64,000 bases of DNA. It comes from Paraburkholderia silviterrae (GTDB lineage: Bacteria; Pseudomonadota; Gammaproteobacteria; Burkholderiales; Burkholderiaceae). Shown in pieces: positions 1-7,934 of this stretch (its first letter is position 1; each line of letters begins with the position of its first letter). The notes beneath the pieces were generated by a model. That model was not told the DNA's origin. It saw only the letters and a program-made list of their open reading frames with translations, and did not search any database. Both the position numbers and the translations under genes were made by a program. Location: NCBI RefSeq assembly GCF_004353915.1, contig NZ_SMRP01000004.1, positions 356,582 through 420,581 of the forward strand, in the 5' to 3' direction.

Positions 1-180
1 GCCCGCCGTGTTCAGCCCATGCACGCGATCGAGCGCGCGCTGCATCAGCGGCAGGCGGATGAGCGCCTGGGTGCCGGTGAGGAAGATGCGGCCGCGCGTG
101 GCGGTGAGATTGTCGGTGAGCTTGTAATCAGCGAGAGGCGGCGTGGAAGCCGTGTCGCCGAACGCGGGGCGCGCGGTCAT
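1..180 (-). CDS. Indolepyruvate ferredoxin oxidoreductase, N-terminal fragment (partial)
   Basis: Only the first 60 codons are inside the window; the gene runs off the left edge. The reverse strand reads from an ATG at 180 without a stop. The peptide has the N-terminal pattern of the large fused indolepyruvate:ferredoxin oxidoreductases: a short variable leader, then DNLTATRGRIFLTGTQAL, a run of LPLMQRALDR and GLNTAG. These enzymes oxidatively decarboxylate aryl pyruvates to aryl-acetyl-CoA with ferredoxin as acceptor, using thiamine diphosphate, in aromatic amino acid breakdown. A GGAG lies about 8 bases before the ATG. The identity rests on this short conserved block alone, so the later domains cannot be checked here. 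Confidence 0.75.
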   Translation of the reverse strand, partial: MTARPAFGDTASTPPLADYKLTDNLTATRGRIFLTGTQALIRLPLMQRALDRVHGLNTAG

Positions 181-379
181 GAGGAGTCTCCATTTATTGC
201 TGTCGTACGCCCTGGGTGGAGGGCGGCGAGGAAGACTCTATTTTTTCGCGCCAATGACGGAAATATTTTGCTAACTGACCGGGCGCGGGTGCGATTCGCG
301 CGACAGGCTGCCCGTGGCGGGCAAATTTTGAGAAAGATCTCCCTGGCGGGCTTTGGACGACCCGCGAAACCGGCCGGAG

Positions 380-1495
380 TCAGATCACGTGCGGGCCGTA
401 CGGCTTGGTGTCGTCGAATGGCGTGACGTCGTGAAAGTGCGAGTAGTCCATGACGCTCACGCCGTCCACCTCGCTAATCAGATCGACGTAGCGGTACTGC
501 CAGCGGATCTGCGCGTCCGACCAGATGTGGCGCGCCTGCATGGTTTGCGCGGTCGACTCGTCCGAGCCTTCGATCACGACGTGCAGCGCCGCGGTCTGGC
601 GCGCAAGCGATTCGGCCGTGGCGCCGAACAGCGGGCTCGATTCGTCGATGATGTGCATGAGGTTCCAGCCGAGCGTGAAGAGCGGATGCTCCGAGCGCAC
701 GAGCTTGAGGTCATAGATGCGCCGTGCGGTGTAGCCGTCCGAGGAGGTCTCGACGCGGATCAGGCGCAGCTTCGCCTGCGCTTCGGCGATCACGTTCTGG
801 CGCGCGTTGGCGGCGCGCACCATCAGTGTCATGCGGCCTTCGATCGGATGCACGACCACCTGGTTGGCGAACAGGATCTTCGCGCGCGGTCGCGAGAAGC
901 GCGCGAACACGAGCCCCGTGGCCAATGCGACGCCCGACATGCCGACGAAGATCTCGAGCGTCGCGACGAGGTGGGCATAGATCGTTTGTGGATGCATGTC
1001 GCCGTAGCCGACCGTGGCGAGCGTCTCGACGCTGAAGAAGAACGCGCCGAGGAAGCCGTGCGGGTACTGGTTGGCAATGGGCGCCGTGCCAAGTTGATAG
1101 AGGCACGCGAAGATGCCGTTGAGCACGATGAAGAGGCCGGCGAGCGAGGCGAAGAACGTGGGCCAGCGCATCGTGAGCGCGAAGTGATAGAAGTCGCGCC
1201 AGGTCTGCACGGGCATGCCGTAGACCAGAATCTTCCGCGAGCCGAATTCCAGCTTGCGCGGGCTGCCGTGATGGGCTTCGGGCTCGCGTGCGGGGGCGGT
1301 GGATGCCGCCTTGGTGGAGGCCGCAGCGGTGGAGGCCGCCGCGGTGGAAACCGGTGGGCACAGCGCGTCGGTCGAGGTTTCTTCGGGTTGCTCATCCGCT
1401 CCTTTGGCAGGCGGCGCGTGCACTGCGGAGGCGTCTTGCGCGGCCGGCCCGTTGGCATTCTCGTATGCGTTGCGCTCCGGCATTTCGGGTGTCAT
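380..1495 (-). CDS. Inward-rectifier (KirBac-type) potassium channel
   Basis: A 371-residue protein with the layout of a bacterial Kir channel. The first ~85 residues are a poorly conserved cytoplasmic extension rich in Ala, Ser, Thr and Pro, with an imperfect five-residue AAST repeat. Then come an amphipathic slide-helix region (WRDFYHFAL), transmembrane helix 1 (about 115-135), a pore helix, the selectivity filter TVGYGD at 161-166 and transmembrane helix 2 (about 172-195). The remaining ~170 residues form the immunoglobulin-like cytoplasmic domain, recognisable by RMTLMVRAANARQN and the HPLFTLGW block. It should act as a tetrameric inner-membrane potassium channel. A second in-frame ATG lies at 1483 and no strong ribosome site discriminates the two. 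It stands alone between the divergent oxidoreductase start and two small genes. Confidence 0.93.
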   Translation of the reverse strand: MTPEMPERNAYENANGPAAQDASAVHAPPAKGADEQPEETSTDALCPPVSTAAASTAAASTKAASTAPAREPEAHHGSPRKLEFGSRKILVYGMPVQTWRDFYHFALTMRWPTFFASLAGLFIVLNGIFACLYQLGTAPIANQYPHGFLGAFFFSVETLATVGYGDMHPQTIYAHLVATLEIFVGMSGVALATGLVFARFSRPRAKILFANQVVVHPIEGRMTLMVRAANARQNVIAEAQAKLRLIRVETSSDGYTARRIYDLKLVRSEHPLFTLGWNLMHIIDESSPLFGATAESLARQTAALHVVIEGSDESTAQTMQARHIWSDAQIRWQYRYVDLISEVDGVSVMDYSHFHDVTPFDDTKPYGPHVI

Positions 1496-1637
1496 GGTGG
1501 TCGCTTCTTCGGGGATGGGGGGCGAAATGAGGAGCCAAGCGTAGCAATCCCCGAGAAACCGGACAAGCGCGCACCCGCGCAGCGGCCCTGCGCGGGATCA
1601 AGCGAGCACTCGGAGGCGGGCGGTGCGCCCGCGCCGG

Positions 1638-1883
1638 TCATGGAAACGCGTGCGGCTTCGGAATGCCCGCGCCGTGCTCAATGTCGGCGATGGCCTGGCG
1701 GTGCGCGGCGTCGACGGCTACAGCGGGCGCCTCGAAGCCCTTGTTGCCGCCAATCGTGACCCACTGCTGCACGGGCTTGTCGCGATGCGTGATCTGATAT
1801 TCGGCGTCCCAGCGCGCGCCCTGCAGTTCGAGCGGATGCACGTGGATGGCGTAGACGCCATAGAGAAAGAGCTGTTCGGCCAT
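1638..1883 (-). CDS. Small conserved hypothetical protein
   Basis: An 81-residue protein that I do not recognise as a named family. An AGGAG sits directly before ATGAACATG, so the second ATG (1883) has the better spacing and is taken as the start; the first (1889) would add two residues. The protein has no signal peptide or membrane segment. It opens with LFLYGVYAIHVHPLELQGARWDAEY and ends in a short proline/histidine tail. The pattern of an early G-(V/I)-Y strand, a proline about ten residues later and a C-terminal Ala-rich helix is shared loosely with the protein encoded at 2091-2312, so the two might be distant paralogues. Function unknown. Confidence 0.7.
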   Translation of the reverse strand: MAEQLFLYGVYAIHVHPLELQGARWDAEYQITHRDKPVQQWVTIGGNKGFEAPAVAVDAAHRQAIADIEHGAGIPKPHAFP

Positions 1884-2090
1884 GTTCATCTCCTGTCGAC
1901 CAGAGTGGGGGCAACCCACTTAGTCTGGTCCCATGCACAGCAGCCGGTCGGGGCCCGTTACGGGTATGAACAGGCCCCGGGTCAAACCCGTTCGTGCGCG
2001 AGCGCCGACCCATTGCGGGGGCGCGCCCGAAGCGGGCCTTCGAGGACGGGATCGCCGCCCCTGGCGGTTCGCGCTTGCCTCGCTTGCACC

Positions 2091-2312
2091 TTACAGTTCG
2101 AGCTCGCCAAGGATGCGGTGCGCGAGCGCCTTGGCTTCTTCCAGAGCTTCTTCGGGGGTCCCCGAGGCGCCGTCCACTTCGTAGACCGCGTTCTCGAGTT
2201 CCTCGCCGTCGTCGCGCGCCAGGGAGACCAGGCCCTGGTACTGGCCGGCGTTCATGGGTCGCACGGTGGCGACTGCCGTGTAGATCCCCTTGGTGTAGGT
2301 GACGTCGTCCAT
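2091..2312 (-). CDS. Small conserved hypothetical protein
   Basis: A 73-residue acidic soluble protein preceded by a clear GAGGAG site seven bases before its ATG. It begins MDDVTYTKGIYTAVATVRP, continues with a Gly/Gln-rich turn and ends with an amphipathic Glu/Ala/Leu helix (EEALEEAKALAHRILGELEL). No catalytic motif or membrane segment is seen. It lies 207 bases upstream of the other small gene on the same strand. The good ribosome site and typical codon use support a real gene. Function unknown. Confidence 0.75.
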   Translation of the reverse strand: MDDVTYTKGIYTAVATVRPMNAGQYQGLVSLARDDGEELENAVYEVDGASGTPEEALEEAKALAHRILGELEL

Positions 2313-2460
2313 AGCGGGCTCCTCGTGGAAGGAAATTCCATGCTAGCACGTTGACCAGACCCCTGCGGGGCATGCATGTGACGCTGACGCGGCGCTTTCA
2401 TGTCAGCCGTGCGCCGCGCATCGGACGCGGCGCAGGTGCCGGCATTACCGTCGTTGCAAG

Positions 2461-2496
2461 GCGCAGGCGCAGGCGCAGGCGCAGGCGCAGGCGCAC
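2461..2496. repeat. Hexanucleotide tandem repeat
   Basis: Five copies of GCGCAG followed by a variant copy (GCGCAC) form a simple-sequence array. It lies about 15 bases beyond the stop codon of the sugar kinase gene and inside no credible gene. Such tracts can change length by slippage. Confidence 0.9.
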
Positions 2497-2511
2497 GCGC
2501 GGGCGAGCGCG

Positions 2512-3489
2512 CTAGTCCGCGAGCAGTGCGACGACTTCGTCGAGCGTGGGCGAATGCGCGCCGGGCCGGCGGCATGCCGCGGCGCCGGCCGCAAGCGCGA
2601 ACGCCAGATGCTGACGCCAGTCGCGCTGGGGCGCGCTCATCAGGCTAAAGAGCAATCCGCCGATGGACGCATCGCCCGCACCCACCGTGTCGGCGACTTC
2701 GACGCGCGGCGGGGCCGCCTCGATCACCGCGTCGCCGGCGTAGAGCGTCGCCGCTTGCGCGCCGCGCGTGACGAGCAGCGTGGCGGCAGGGTTCAGCTCT
2801 CGCAAGGCTGCGATGGCCTCCCCTTCGCTTTTATCGGCGAACAGCATGCGCAGGTCTTCGTCGGACACCTTGATGAGATCGGCGAGCGCAGCCATGCGGC
2901 GCAGGATCGGCTCGTAGCCGTGCGCCATCAGATTGCGGTAGTTCGGGTCGAAGCTGATCTGCACGCCCGCCGCGCGCAATTCGGCCGCGAGTGTCGCGAG
3001 CGTTTCGCCGAGCGGCTGGCGCACGAGGCTGATGCAGCCGAAGTGCGCCCACTTCGCGTGCGCGCGCCAGCCCTCGGGCAGCTTCGCCGGATCGAAGGCG
3101 AGGTCGGCGCTGTTATCGCCGATGAAGTAGTACGCGGGCGGATGCGTCTGGTGCACGATCGCGAGCAGCGGCGCGCGCTCGACGCGCTGCATGAAGCGCA
3201 TGTCGAGGCCGGCGGCGACGCTCGCGTTCCAGAGCTCGTCGGAGAAGTTGTCGGTGCCGAGCGCGCCCGCGCACGCCGTGGGCAGGCCGAGGCGCGCCAC
3301 CGCGCGCGCCACGTTCCAGCCCGCGCCGCCAGGATGCGCGCGCCAGTGCGAGTCCATGCCCGGCGCGGCCGATGCGTGCGCCGTGCCTTCGGGCGCGGGG
3401 CCGCGCACGAGATCGGTGAGGATGTCGCCCGCCGAAATGAACGCGGGGAAGCCGGACGAGAAGTCGGGGCCAGTGCTGCAGGTGCTCAT
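2512..3489 (-). CDS. PfkB-family sugar kinase (probable fructokinase)
   Basis: A 325-residue ribokinase-family enzyme. Near the N-terminus is the sugar-binding GGAGWNVA signature, and near the C-terminus the ATP/anion-hole signature DTVGAGDASIGG, with the catalytic base Asp273. Length and motif spacing match bacterial fructokinases, which phosphorylate D-fructose to fructose 6-phosphate. An AAGGAACA lies before the ATG. It is the third gene after a LacI-type regulator and an AGE-family isomerase. That context favours fructose as substrate, with the isomerase supplying it from mannose. The family also contains ribokinase and 2-keto-3-deoxygluconate kinase, so the exact sugar is an inference. 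Confidence 0.88.
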   Translation of the reverse strand: MSTCSTGPDFSSGFPAFISAGDILTDLVRGPAPEGTAHASAAPGMDSHWRAHPGGAGWNVARAVARLGLPTACAGALGTDNFSDELWNASVAAGLDMRFMQRVERAPLLAIVHQTHPPAYYFIGDNSADLAFDPAKLPEGWRAHAKWAHFGCISLVRQPLGETLATLAAELRAAGVQISFDPNYRNLMAHGYEPILRRMAALADLIKVSDEDLRMLFADKSEGEAIAALRELNPAATLLVTRGAQAATLYAGDAVIEAAPPRVEVADTVGAGDASIGGLLFSLMSAPQRDWRQHLAFALAAGAAACRRPGAHSPTLDEVVALLAD

Positions 3490-3586
3490 CGCTTGTTCCT
3501 TCGCCTGTTGCGTCGCTGTTACGTCGGGGTTGCTTCGAGTTTGCGTCGAGGTTGCTTCGATCTTGCGCCGTGATGCTTTCAGTCGC

Positions 3587-4969
3587 TTACGCGCGGCCGT
3601 CGGTGCCGTTCGCCTGCGCGAAGGCCGTCTCGCGTCCCGCCGCTTGCCCCGTCTTTGGCCCGATGATCGGCGCCATGCCGCGGCCCGGCAAGGCGTTCAG
3701 GACTTCGTAGCATGCGCCCATCGTGTGGTAATCGGTCTTGCCCGCTGGGCTTTTCTCGTCGCTGTACTTGCGGTTGTCGCAGGTGAGGATGCGATACCAC
3801 GCGCCGTAGCGATGATCGACGAAGTGCGCCCAGCTGTAGCGCCAAAGCTCGTCGTACCAGTCCCAGAAGCGCTCGTTGCCGGTGCGTTTCGCGAGCAGCG
3901 CGGCGGTCGCGAAAGTCTCGGCCTGCACCCAGAAGTACTTGTCGTGGTCGCACACCGTGCCGTCCGGGCCGAAGCCGTAATAGAGCCCGCCGTGATCGTC
4001 GTCCCATGCGTGCGCCATGGCCGCGTCGAACAACTCGGTCGCGCGCGGCAGCAGCCACGGCAATGGGCGATGGCGCTCGAGGATCATGAGCAGCTTTGCC
4101 CATTCGGTCTGGTGCCCCGGCTGGAAGCCCCACGGACGGAAGATGTTCGAGCTGTCCTCTTCGTTGTAGTGCCAGTCGACCGACCAGTCGGCGTGAAAGT
4201 GCTCCCACACGAGGCCTTGCGAGAGCTTCGCCTGGCGCAGCGTGACGTTCGACGCGACGCGCTCCGCGCGGTCGAGATAGACGAGGTGGCCGGTCGCCTC
4301 ATAGGCGGCGAGCAGCGCCTCGGTGGTATGCATGTTCGCGTTCTGGCCGCGATAGCTCGACACGAGCCAGTCCGCGCTGGCTTCGTCGGCGTAGAGGCCC
4401 GCCGCGCCGTCCCAGAAGCGATGCTCCATCAGCTCGAAGGTGGCGGCGATCATCGGCCGGGCTTCTTCGATGCCCGCCATCGCCGCGTGCGCGTAGGCGA
4501 GCAGCACGAACGCGAGGCCGTAGCAGTGGCGCGTGGCGTCGAGCGTGTGCTTCTTGCCGTCGCGCCATTCGAGCTCCCAGTCGTAGCCTTCGTGATGCGG
4601 ATCCCAATGCGCCTCGCGCAGGAACTGCAGGCCGTGGCGCGCGTACTCCAGGTACGACGGGTCGCCGAATTCGCGGTACGCCATCGCGTAGTTGAAGACG
4701 AAGCGGCAACTGCTCACGAGGTGGCGCGAGTGGGCGTTGTAGATCGAGCCGTCGTCGCGGAAGTAATGGAAGAAGCCGCCCGAGCGGTCGAGCACGTTGG
4801 GTGCGTAGAAGCGCAGCGTGTCCTCGACATGGCCGAGCAGGAACGCACGGTCACGAAAGCTCGCGACCGCGGGCGCCGTGGCGCCCGCTTGCCCGCTTGC
4901 GTGGGGCGCCTCGTCCTGCTGGTTCTGTTTGGCCTCGTGGGAGGCGACGGCGTTTGAAGGCTTCGTCAT
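3587..4969 (-). CDS. AGE-family sugar isomerase/epimerase (probable D-mannose isomerase)
   Basis: A 460-residue (alpha/alpha)6-barrel protein of the N-acylglucosamine 2-epimerase family. The first ~40 residues are a variable polar extension. The two family histidines are visible as His286 in RPWGFQPGHQTEW and His415 in DYHTMGACYEV, and the barrel contains many WDxx and Tyr/Trp repeats. In the YihS-type branch these enzymes interconvert mannose, fructose and glucose without a cofactor. The neighbouring kinase suggests mannose to fructose as the working direction. It starts 30 bases after the regulator gene ends and is followed by a 97-base gap to the kinase, consistent with one transcript. No transporter gene is adjacent. 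Confidence 0.87.
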   Translation of the reverse strand: MTKPSNAVASHEAKQNQQDEAPHASGQAGATAPAVASFRDRAFLLGHVEDTLRFYAPNVLDRSGGFFHYFRDDGSIYNAHSRHLVSSCRFVFNYAMAYREFGDPSYLEYARHGLQFLREAHWDPHHEGYDWELEWRDGKKHTLDATRHCYGLAFVLLAYAHAAMAGIEEARPMIAATFELMEHRFWDGAAGLYADEASADWLVSSYRGQNANMHTTEALLAAYEATGHLVYLDRAERVASNVTLRQAKLSQGLVWEHFHADWSVDWHYNEEDSSNIFRPWGFQPGHQTEWAKLLMILERHRPLPWLLPRATELFDAAMAHAWDDDHGGLYYGFGPDGTVCDHDKYFWVQAETFATAALLAKRTGNERFWDWYDELWRYSWAHFVDHRYGAWYRILTCDNRKYSDEKSPAGKTDYHTMGACYEVLNALPGRGMAPIIGPKTGQAAGRETAFAQANGTDGRA

Positions 4970-4999
4970 GGCTTTCTCGTCTTGGCTTGGCGTGACTGA

Positions 5000-6118
5000 C
5001 TAGGCTTGGTGGGGCTTCAGCAGCGCTGCGTGGGCTTTGTCGGCGCTCGGCGCGGCGCGCAACGGCGTGCTCATGGCAACCGATGCGGTAGCTGATGTAG
5101 CAGCCGATGTGGCAGCCGACATGCGCTCGCTTGCAACCGTGCTCGCGCGCTCGACGAGCCGCACGGGCAGCACGATTTCGCTCGTTTCGGGCGCTTCTTC
5201 GAGCAGCAACTCGACGCCGCGGCGTCCGAGCGCTTCCTTGTCGACAGCGATCGTCGAGAGCGCGGGCGCGGCGTGCGACGCGCCAAGAATGTCGTCGAAG
5301 CCGACGATCGCGATGTCTTGCGGCACGCGCAAGCCATTGGCCTGGCATATGCGCATCGCGGCGAGCGCGGCGGCGTCGTTATAGGCGAACACGGCGTCGG
5401 GCAACGGGCCGGATGAGCGGCGCGCAGCATCGAGCAGGCGCTGCATGGCGAGCGCCGCACCCGTATCGGGATCGAGCCCGCCGTCGATGCTGGTCTCCAG
5501 CGACGGATCGAACAGCAGCCCCGCTTCGAAGAACGCGCGCCGGTAGCCGAGCGCGCGCTGCGCGATGCTGTAGTGCGCGAGCGAGCCGCCGATGAATGCC
5601 ACGCGCCGCCGCCCGAGGCTGAACAGATGATGCATCGCGAGCGCGGCGCCTGCGGCGTTGTCGATGTTCACCGAGCGCAGGCCTGGCGCCCACAGGTCGA
5701 TCAGCACGAGCGGGCGCTGCAGCGCGACCATCGCGGCGAGCGTCTCCGGCTCGACGAAGCCCGCCACGGCGATGGCGTCGGGCGCATGCAAGCGCAACTG
5801 CTGGATGGTGTCGTCGGCGGGGCCGGCGGTGAGCAGCGCTGGCACGATGCCGTGCTCGCGGCAGGCGTCTTCCACGCCGTGCAGGACGTGCGAGAAGAAC
5901 GGGCTCGCGGCGAAATTGTTGTGCTGGCGGTGCAGCAGGAAGGTGAGGCGGCGGATGCGCGGGCGCAGTTGCCCGCAGTCGTAGCCGAGCGAGCGCGCGA
6001 CTTCGACAATGCGCGCGCGCGTGAGCTCGGATAAGCCCGGCTGGTTCTTCAGAGCGCGGGAGACCGTGCCGATCGACACGTTGGCCGCCTGCGCGACGTC
6101 ACGGATGGTTGTCGCCAT
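5000..6118 (-). CDS. LacI-family transcriptional regulator
   Basis: A 372-residue repressor counted from the ATG at 6118, which has a CAGGAA site and places the DNA-binding helix-turn-helix at the usual position (TIRDVAQAANVSIGTVSRAL, residues 4-23). The hinge helix and a periplasmic-binding-protein-like sugar domain follow (HHLFSLGRRRVAFIGG, DAVFAYNDAAALAAM, VGFDDI). It is first in the operon with the isomerase and kinase and probably senses their sugar substrate or product. The C-terminal ~35 residues are an odd Ser/Ala/Thr-rich tail encoded by three imperfect 12-base repeats (5082-5117). A longer upstream reading exists but would run into the promoter. Confidence 0.93.
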   Translation of the reverse strand: MATTIRDVAQAANVSIGTVSRALKNQPGLSELTRARIVEVARSLGYDCGQLRPRIRRLTFLLHRQHNNFAASPFFSHVLHGVEDACREHGIVPALLTAGPADDTIQQLRLHAPDAIAVAGFVEPETLAAMVALQRPLVLIDLWAPGLRSVNIDNAAGAALAMHHLFSLGRRRVAFIGGSLAHYSIAQRALGYRRAFFEAGLLFDPSLETSIDGGLDPDTGAALAMQRLLDAARRSSGPLPDAVFAYNDAAALAAMRICQANGLRVPQDIAIVGFDDILGASHAAPALSTIAVDKEALGRRGVELLLEEAPETSEIVLPVRLVERASTVASERMSAATSAATSATASVAMSTPLRAAPSADKAHAALLKPHQA

Positions 6119-6209
6119 GGTTCCTGTCTGCGCTAGCTGACGCCGCGCGGCGGGCGTGCCCGGGATATGCGCAGAGGGTGCGCGCCGCGATACGGTCAGG
6201 TGTGCGGCG

Positions 6210-6242
6210 ATTGTATAGTAAAAATATCGCCACACAACGTTG
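6210..6242 (-). promoter_or_regulatory. Putative lacI-operon promoter with overlapping palindromic operator
   Basis: On the minus strand a -35-like TTGTGT (6232-6237) and a -10-like TACAAT (6210-6215) are separated by 16 bases, placing transcription start near 6203, about 85 bases before the regulator ATG. The 8-base palindrome CAACGTTG (6235-6242) overlaps the -35 element. LacI-family operators are palindromes with a central CG, so this is a reasonable autoregulatory site. Inference from sequence only. Confidence 0.45.
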
Positions 6243-6290
6243 ACCAGGGTCTAAAAACCCCCGTAAATACCCGTAATTGCGTGAATAAAC

Positions 6291-6324
6291 GTAAATTTAC
6301 ATGTTTAGTAAAAATAACTAAACA
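6291..6324. promoter_or_regulatory. AT-rich palindromes between lacI-type gene and DUF3309 gene
   Basis: Two symmetric elements lie side by side in an AT-rich island within very GC-rich DNA: the perfect 10-base palindrome GTAAATTTAC (6291-6300) and the inverted repeat TGTTTAGT-N7-ACTAAACA (6302-6324). They sit between divergent genes and look like protein-binding sites. The binding protein is not identifiable. Confidence 0.45.
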
Positions 6325-6383
6325 AACTGACCGGGAACGGCAATTGCGTGGTGTCGCGGGTCATTGTTCGACCCGGAGGCCTC

Positions 6384-6539
6384 TTGCACGGCATTTCTCT
6401 ACTGCTCTTTCTGGACTTGCTTCTGGTCGCCTCGGTGCCCGCGTGGCCGTACAGCCGCACATGGGGCTACGGACCGTCCGGCACCGTGGGCGCCGGCTTG
6501 ATCGTCATGTTGTGGCTCGTGCTGACCGGGCAGGTCTAG
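6384..6539 (+). CDS. DUF3309-family small membrane peptide
   Basis: A 51-residue peptide counted from a TTG at 6384, four bases after a strong GGAGG. A GTG at 6348 would add 12 residues but has no ribosome site. The peptide is a hydrophobic N-terminal helix, the family hallmark PAWPYSRTWGYGPSG, then a second hydrophobic helix. This matches DUF3309, a family of ~50-residue peptides with two membrane segments and no known function. An intrinsic terminator follows 30 bases downstream, so it is a single-gene transcript. Confidence 0.8.
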   Translation: MHGISLLLFLDLLLVASVPAWPYSRTWGYGPSGTVGAGLIVMLWLVLTGQV

Positions 6540-6569
6540 ACGCGCAATGCCATGCTTGCTGGGCAGCGA

Positions 6570-6604
6570 GGCCGGCGCGGAGTGATCCGCGCCGGCCTTG
6601 TTTT
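6570..6604 (+). terminator. Intrinsic terminator after DUF3309 gene
   Basis: A perfect 12-bp GC-rich stem (6570-6581 with 6586-6597) and a GTGA loop are followed by TTGTTTTAT. It ends the DUF3309 transcript. Confidence 0.85.
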
Positions 6605-6890
6605 ATGCACCAGTTGCATTTGGGTCCGCTTTGGGATGCTGCTGCGGACGGTGGGCGCGGATGGGGGAGTGTTTGTGCGTGTTGTTTGTGCGCACGCGCG
6701 TTGCGGGGAGGTGTCCGTCGCGCGAATAACTGAGAGATCCGGGGAAGTGGGCCGGCTGCGATCCTCGATCATGGCGTGGAGGAGCCGGGCAATCATACGA
6801 ACGAACCTTGAGCCGACGACGCAGCGAAAACTGTGCGCCTTCGTCTAGCGCGGCGTTGCCGCGCCATTCTCGTCCGAAGTTTGGCGCTGC
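6605..6890. other. Intergenic, no feature seen
   Basis: Between the terminator and the stop of the BASS transporter. No reading frame with plausible composition, no repeat and no clear promoter was seen. Confidence 0.6.
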
Positions 6891-7934
6891 TTACTGCCGT
6901 CCTGCCGTCGCAGCCTGCTCGCTGCGGCCCGCGCGCGACTCGTCGCCGGCTTCGGCGCGCTCGGCGCTCATGTCGCGGGCGCCCCAGCGCTGCGCGAGCG
7001 CCGCGCATACCATCAGCTGGATCTGATGAAACAGCATGAGCGGCAGCACCACCGCGCCCACGGCGCTCGACGCGAAGATCACCTTGGCCATCGGCACGCC
7101 GGCCGCGAGACTCTTCTTCGAGCCGCAGAAGATGATCGTGATCTGGTCGGCGCGCGAGAAGCCGAGCTTCTTGCTCGCGAACATGGTGGCGCCGAGCGCG
7201 AGCGCGAGCAGCACCGCGCTGACGACGACCAGGCCGCCGAGCGCCGCAAGCGGCGTGTTGTACCAGAGGCCTTCGTTGATCGCCTCGGAGAACGCCCCGT
7301 AGACCACCAGCAGGATCGAGCCCTGATCGACGAACTTGAGCACGCCGCGGTTGCGCTCGATCCAGCGGCCGATCGCGGGCCGCAGCAATTGCCCCGCGAC
7401 GAACGGCACGAGCAGCTGCAACACGATGTTCCAGACCGTATGCCAGGGCGACGTGCCGCCCGCGGCCTGATTCGTCACGATGAGACTCACGAGCGCGGGC
7501 GTGACGAAGATGCCGATCAGGCTCGACGCCGACGCGCTGCAGACAGCGGCGGGCACGTTGCCGCGCGCGATCGAGGTGAACGCGATGGACGACTGCACGG
7601 TCGAGGGCAGCGTGCACAGGAACAGCACGCCCATATAGAGCGCGGGCGTGACGAGCGGCGAGAGCACCGGCTTGAGCACGAGCCCGAGCACCGGGAAAAG
7701 GACAAAGGTGCTCGCCAGCACGACGATGTGCAGGCGCCAGTGCGTGGCGCCCGCCACAATCGCCTCGCGCGAGAGCTTGGCGCCGTGCAGGAAGAACAGC
7801 AGCCCGACGGCTACGTTGGTGAGCCAGTTAAAGGGCGTCGCGGCCTGGCCGTGCACGGGCAAGAGGCTGGCGAGCGTCACCGTGCCAATGAGGCACAGCG
7901 TGAAGTTATCGGGCAGGAATTTCGGACGAGCCAT
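6891..7934 (-). CDS. Bile acid:sodium symporter family (BASS, YfeH/SLC10A7-like) transporter
   Basis: A 347-residue integral membrane protein with about ten hydrophobic segments. The N-terminus has the family start (FLPDNFTLCLIGTVTLASLLP), followed by VGLLFFLHGAKLSREA. The crossover motif typical of the YfeH branch is present: LCTLPSTVQSSIAFTSIARG, then SASASSLIGIFVTP. The C-terminal ~35 residues are charged and cytoplasmic. Members move organic anions with sodium; the substrate for this branch is unknown. It stands alone, convergent with the DUF3309 gene. Confidence 0.88.
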   Translation of the reverse strand: MARPKFLPDNFTLCLIGTVTLASLLPVHGQAATPFNWLTNVAVGLLFFLHGAKLSREAIVAGATHWRLHIVVLASTFVLFPVLGLVLKPVLSPLVTPALYMGVLFLCTLPSTVQSSIAFTSIARGNVPAAVCSASASSLIGIFVTPALVSLIVTNQAAGGTSPWHTVWNIVLQLLVPFVAGQLLRPAIGRWIERNRGVLKFVDQGSILLVVYGAFSEAINEGLWYNTPLAALGGLVVVSAVLLALALGATMFASKKLGFSRADQITIIFCGSKKSLAAGVPMAKVIFASSAVGAVVLPLMLFHQIQLMVCAALAQRWGARDMSAERAEAGDESRAGRSEQAATAGRQ

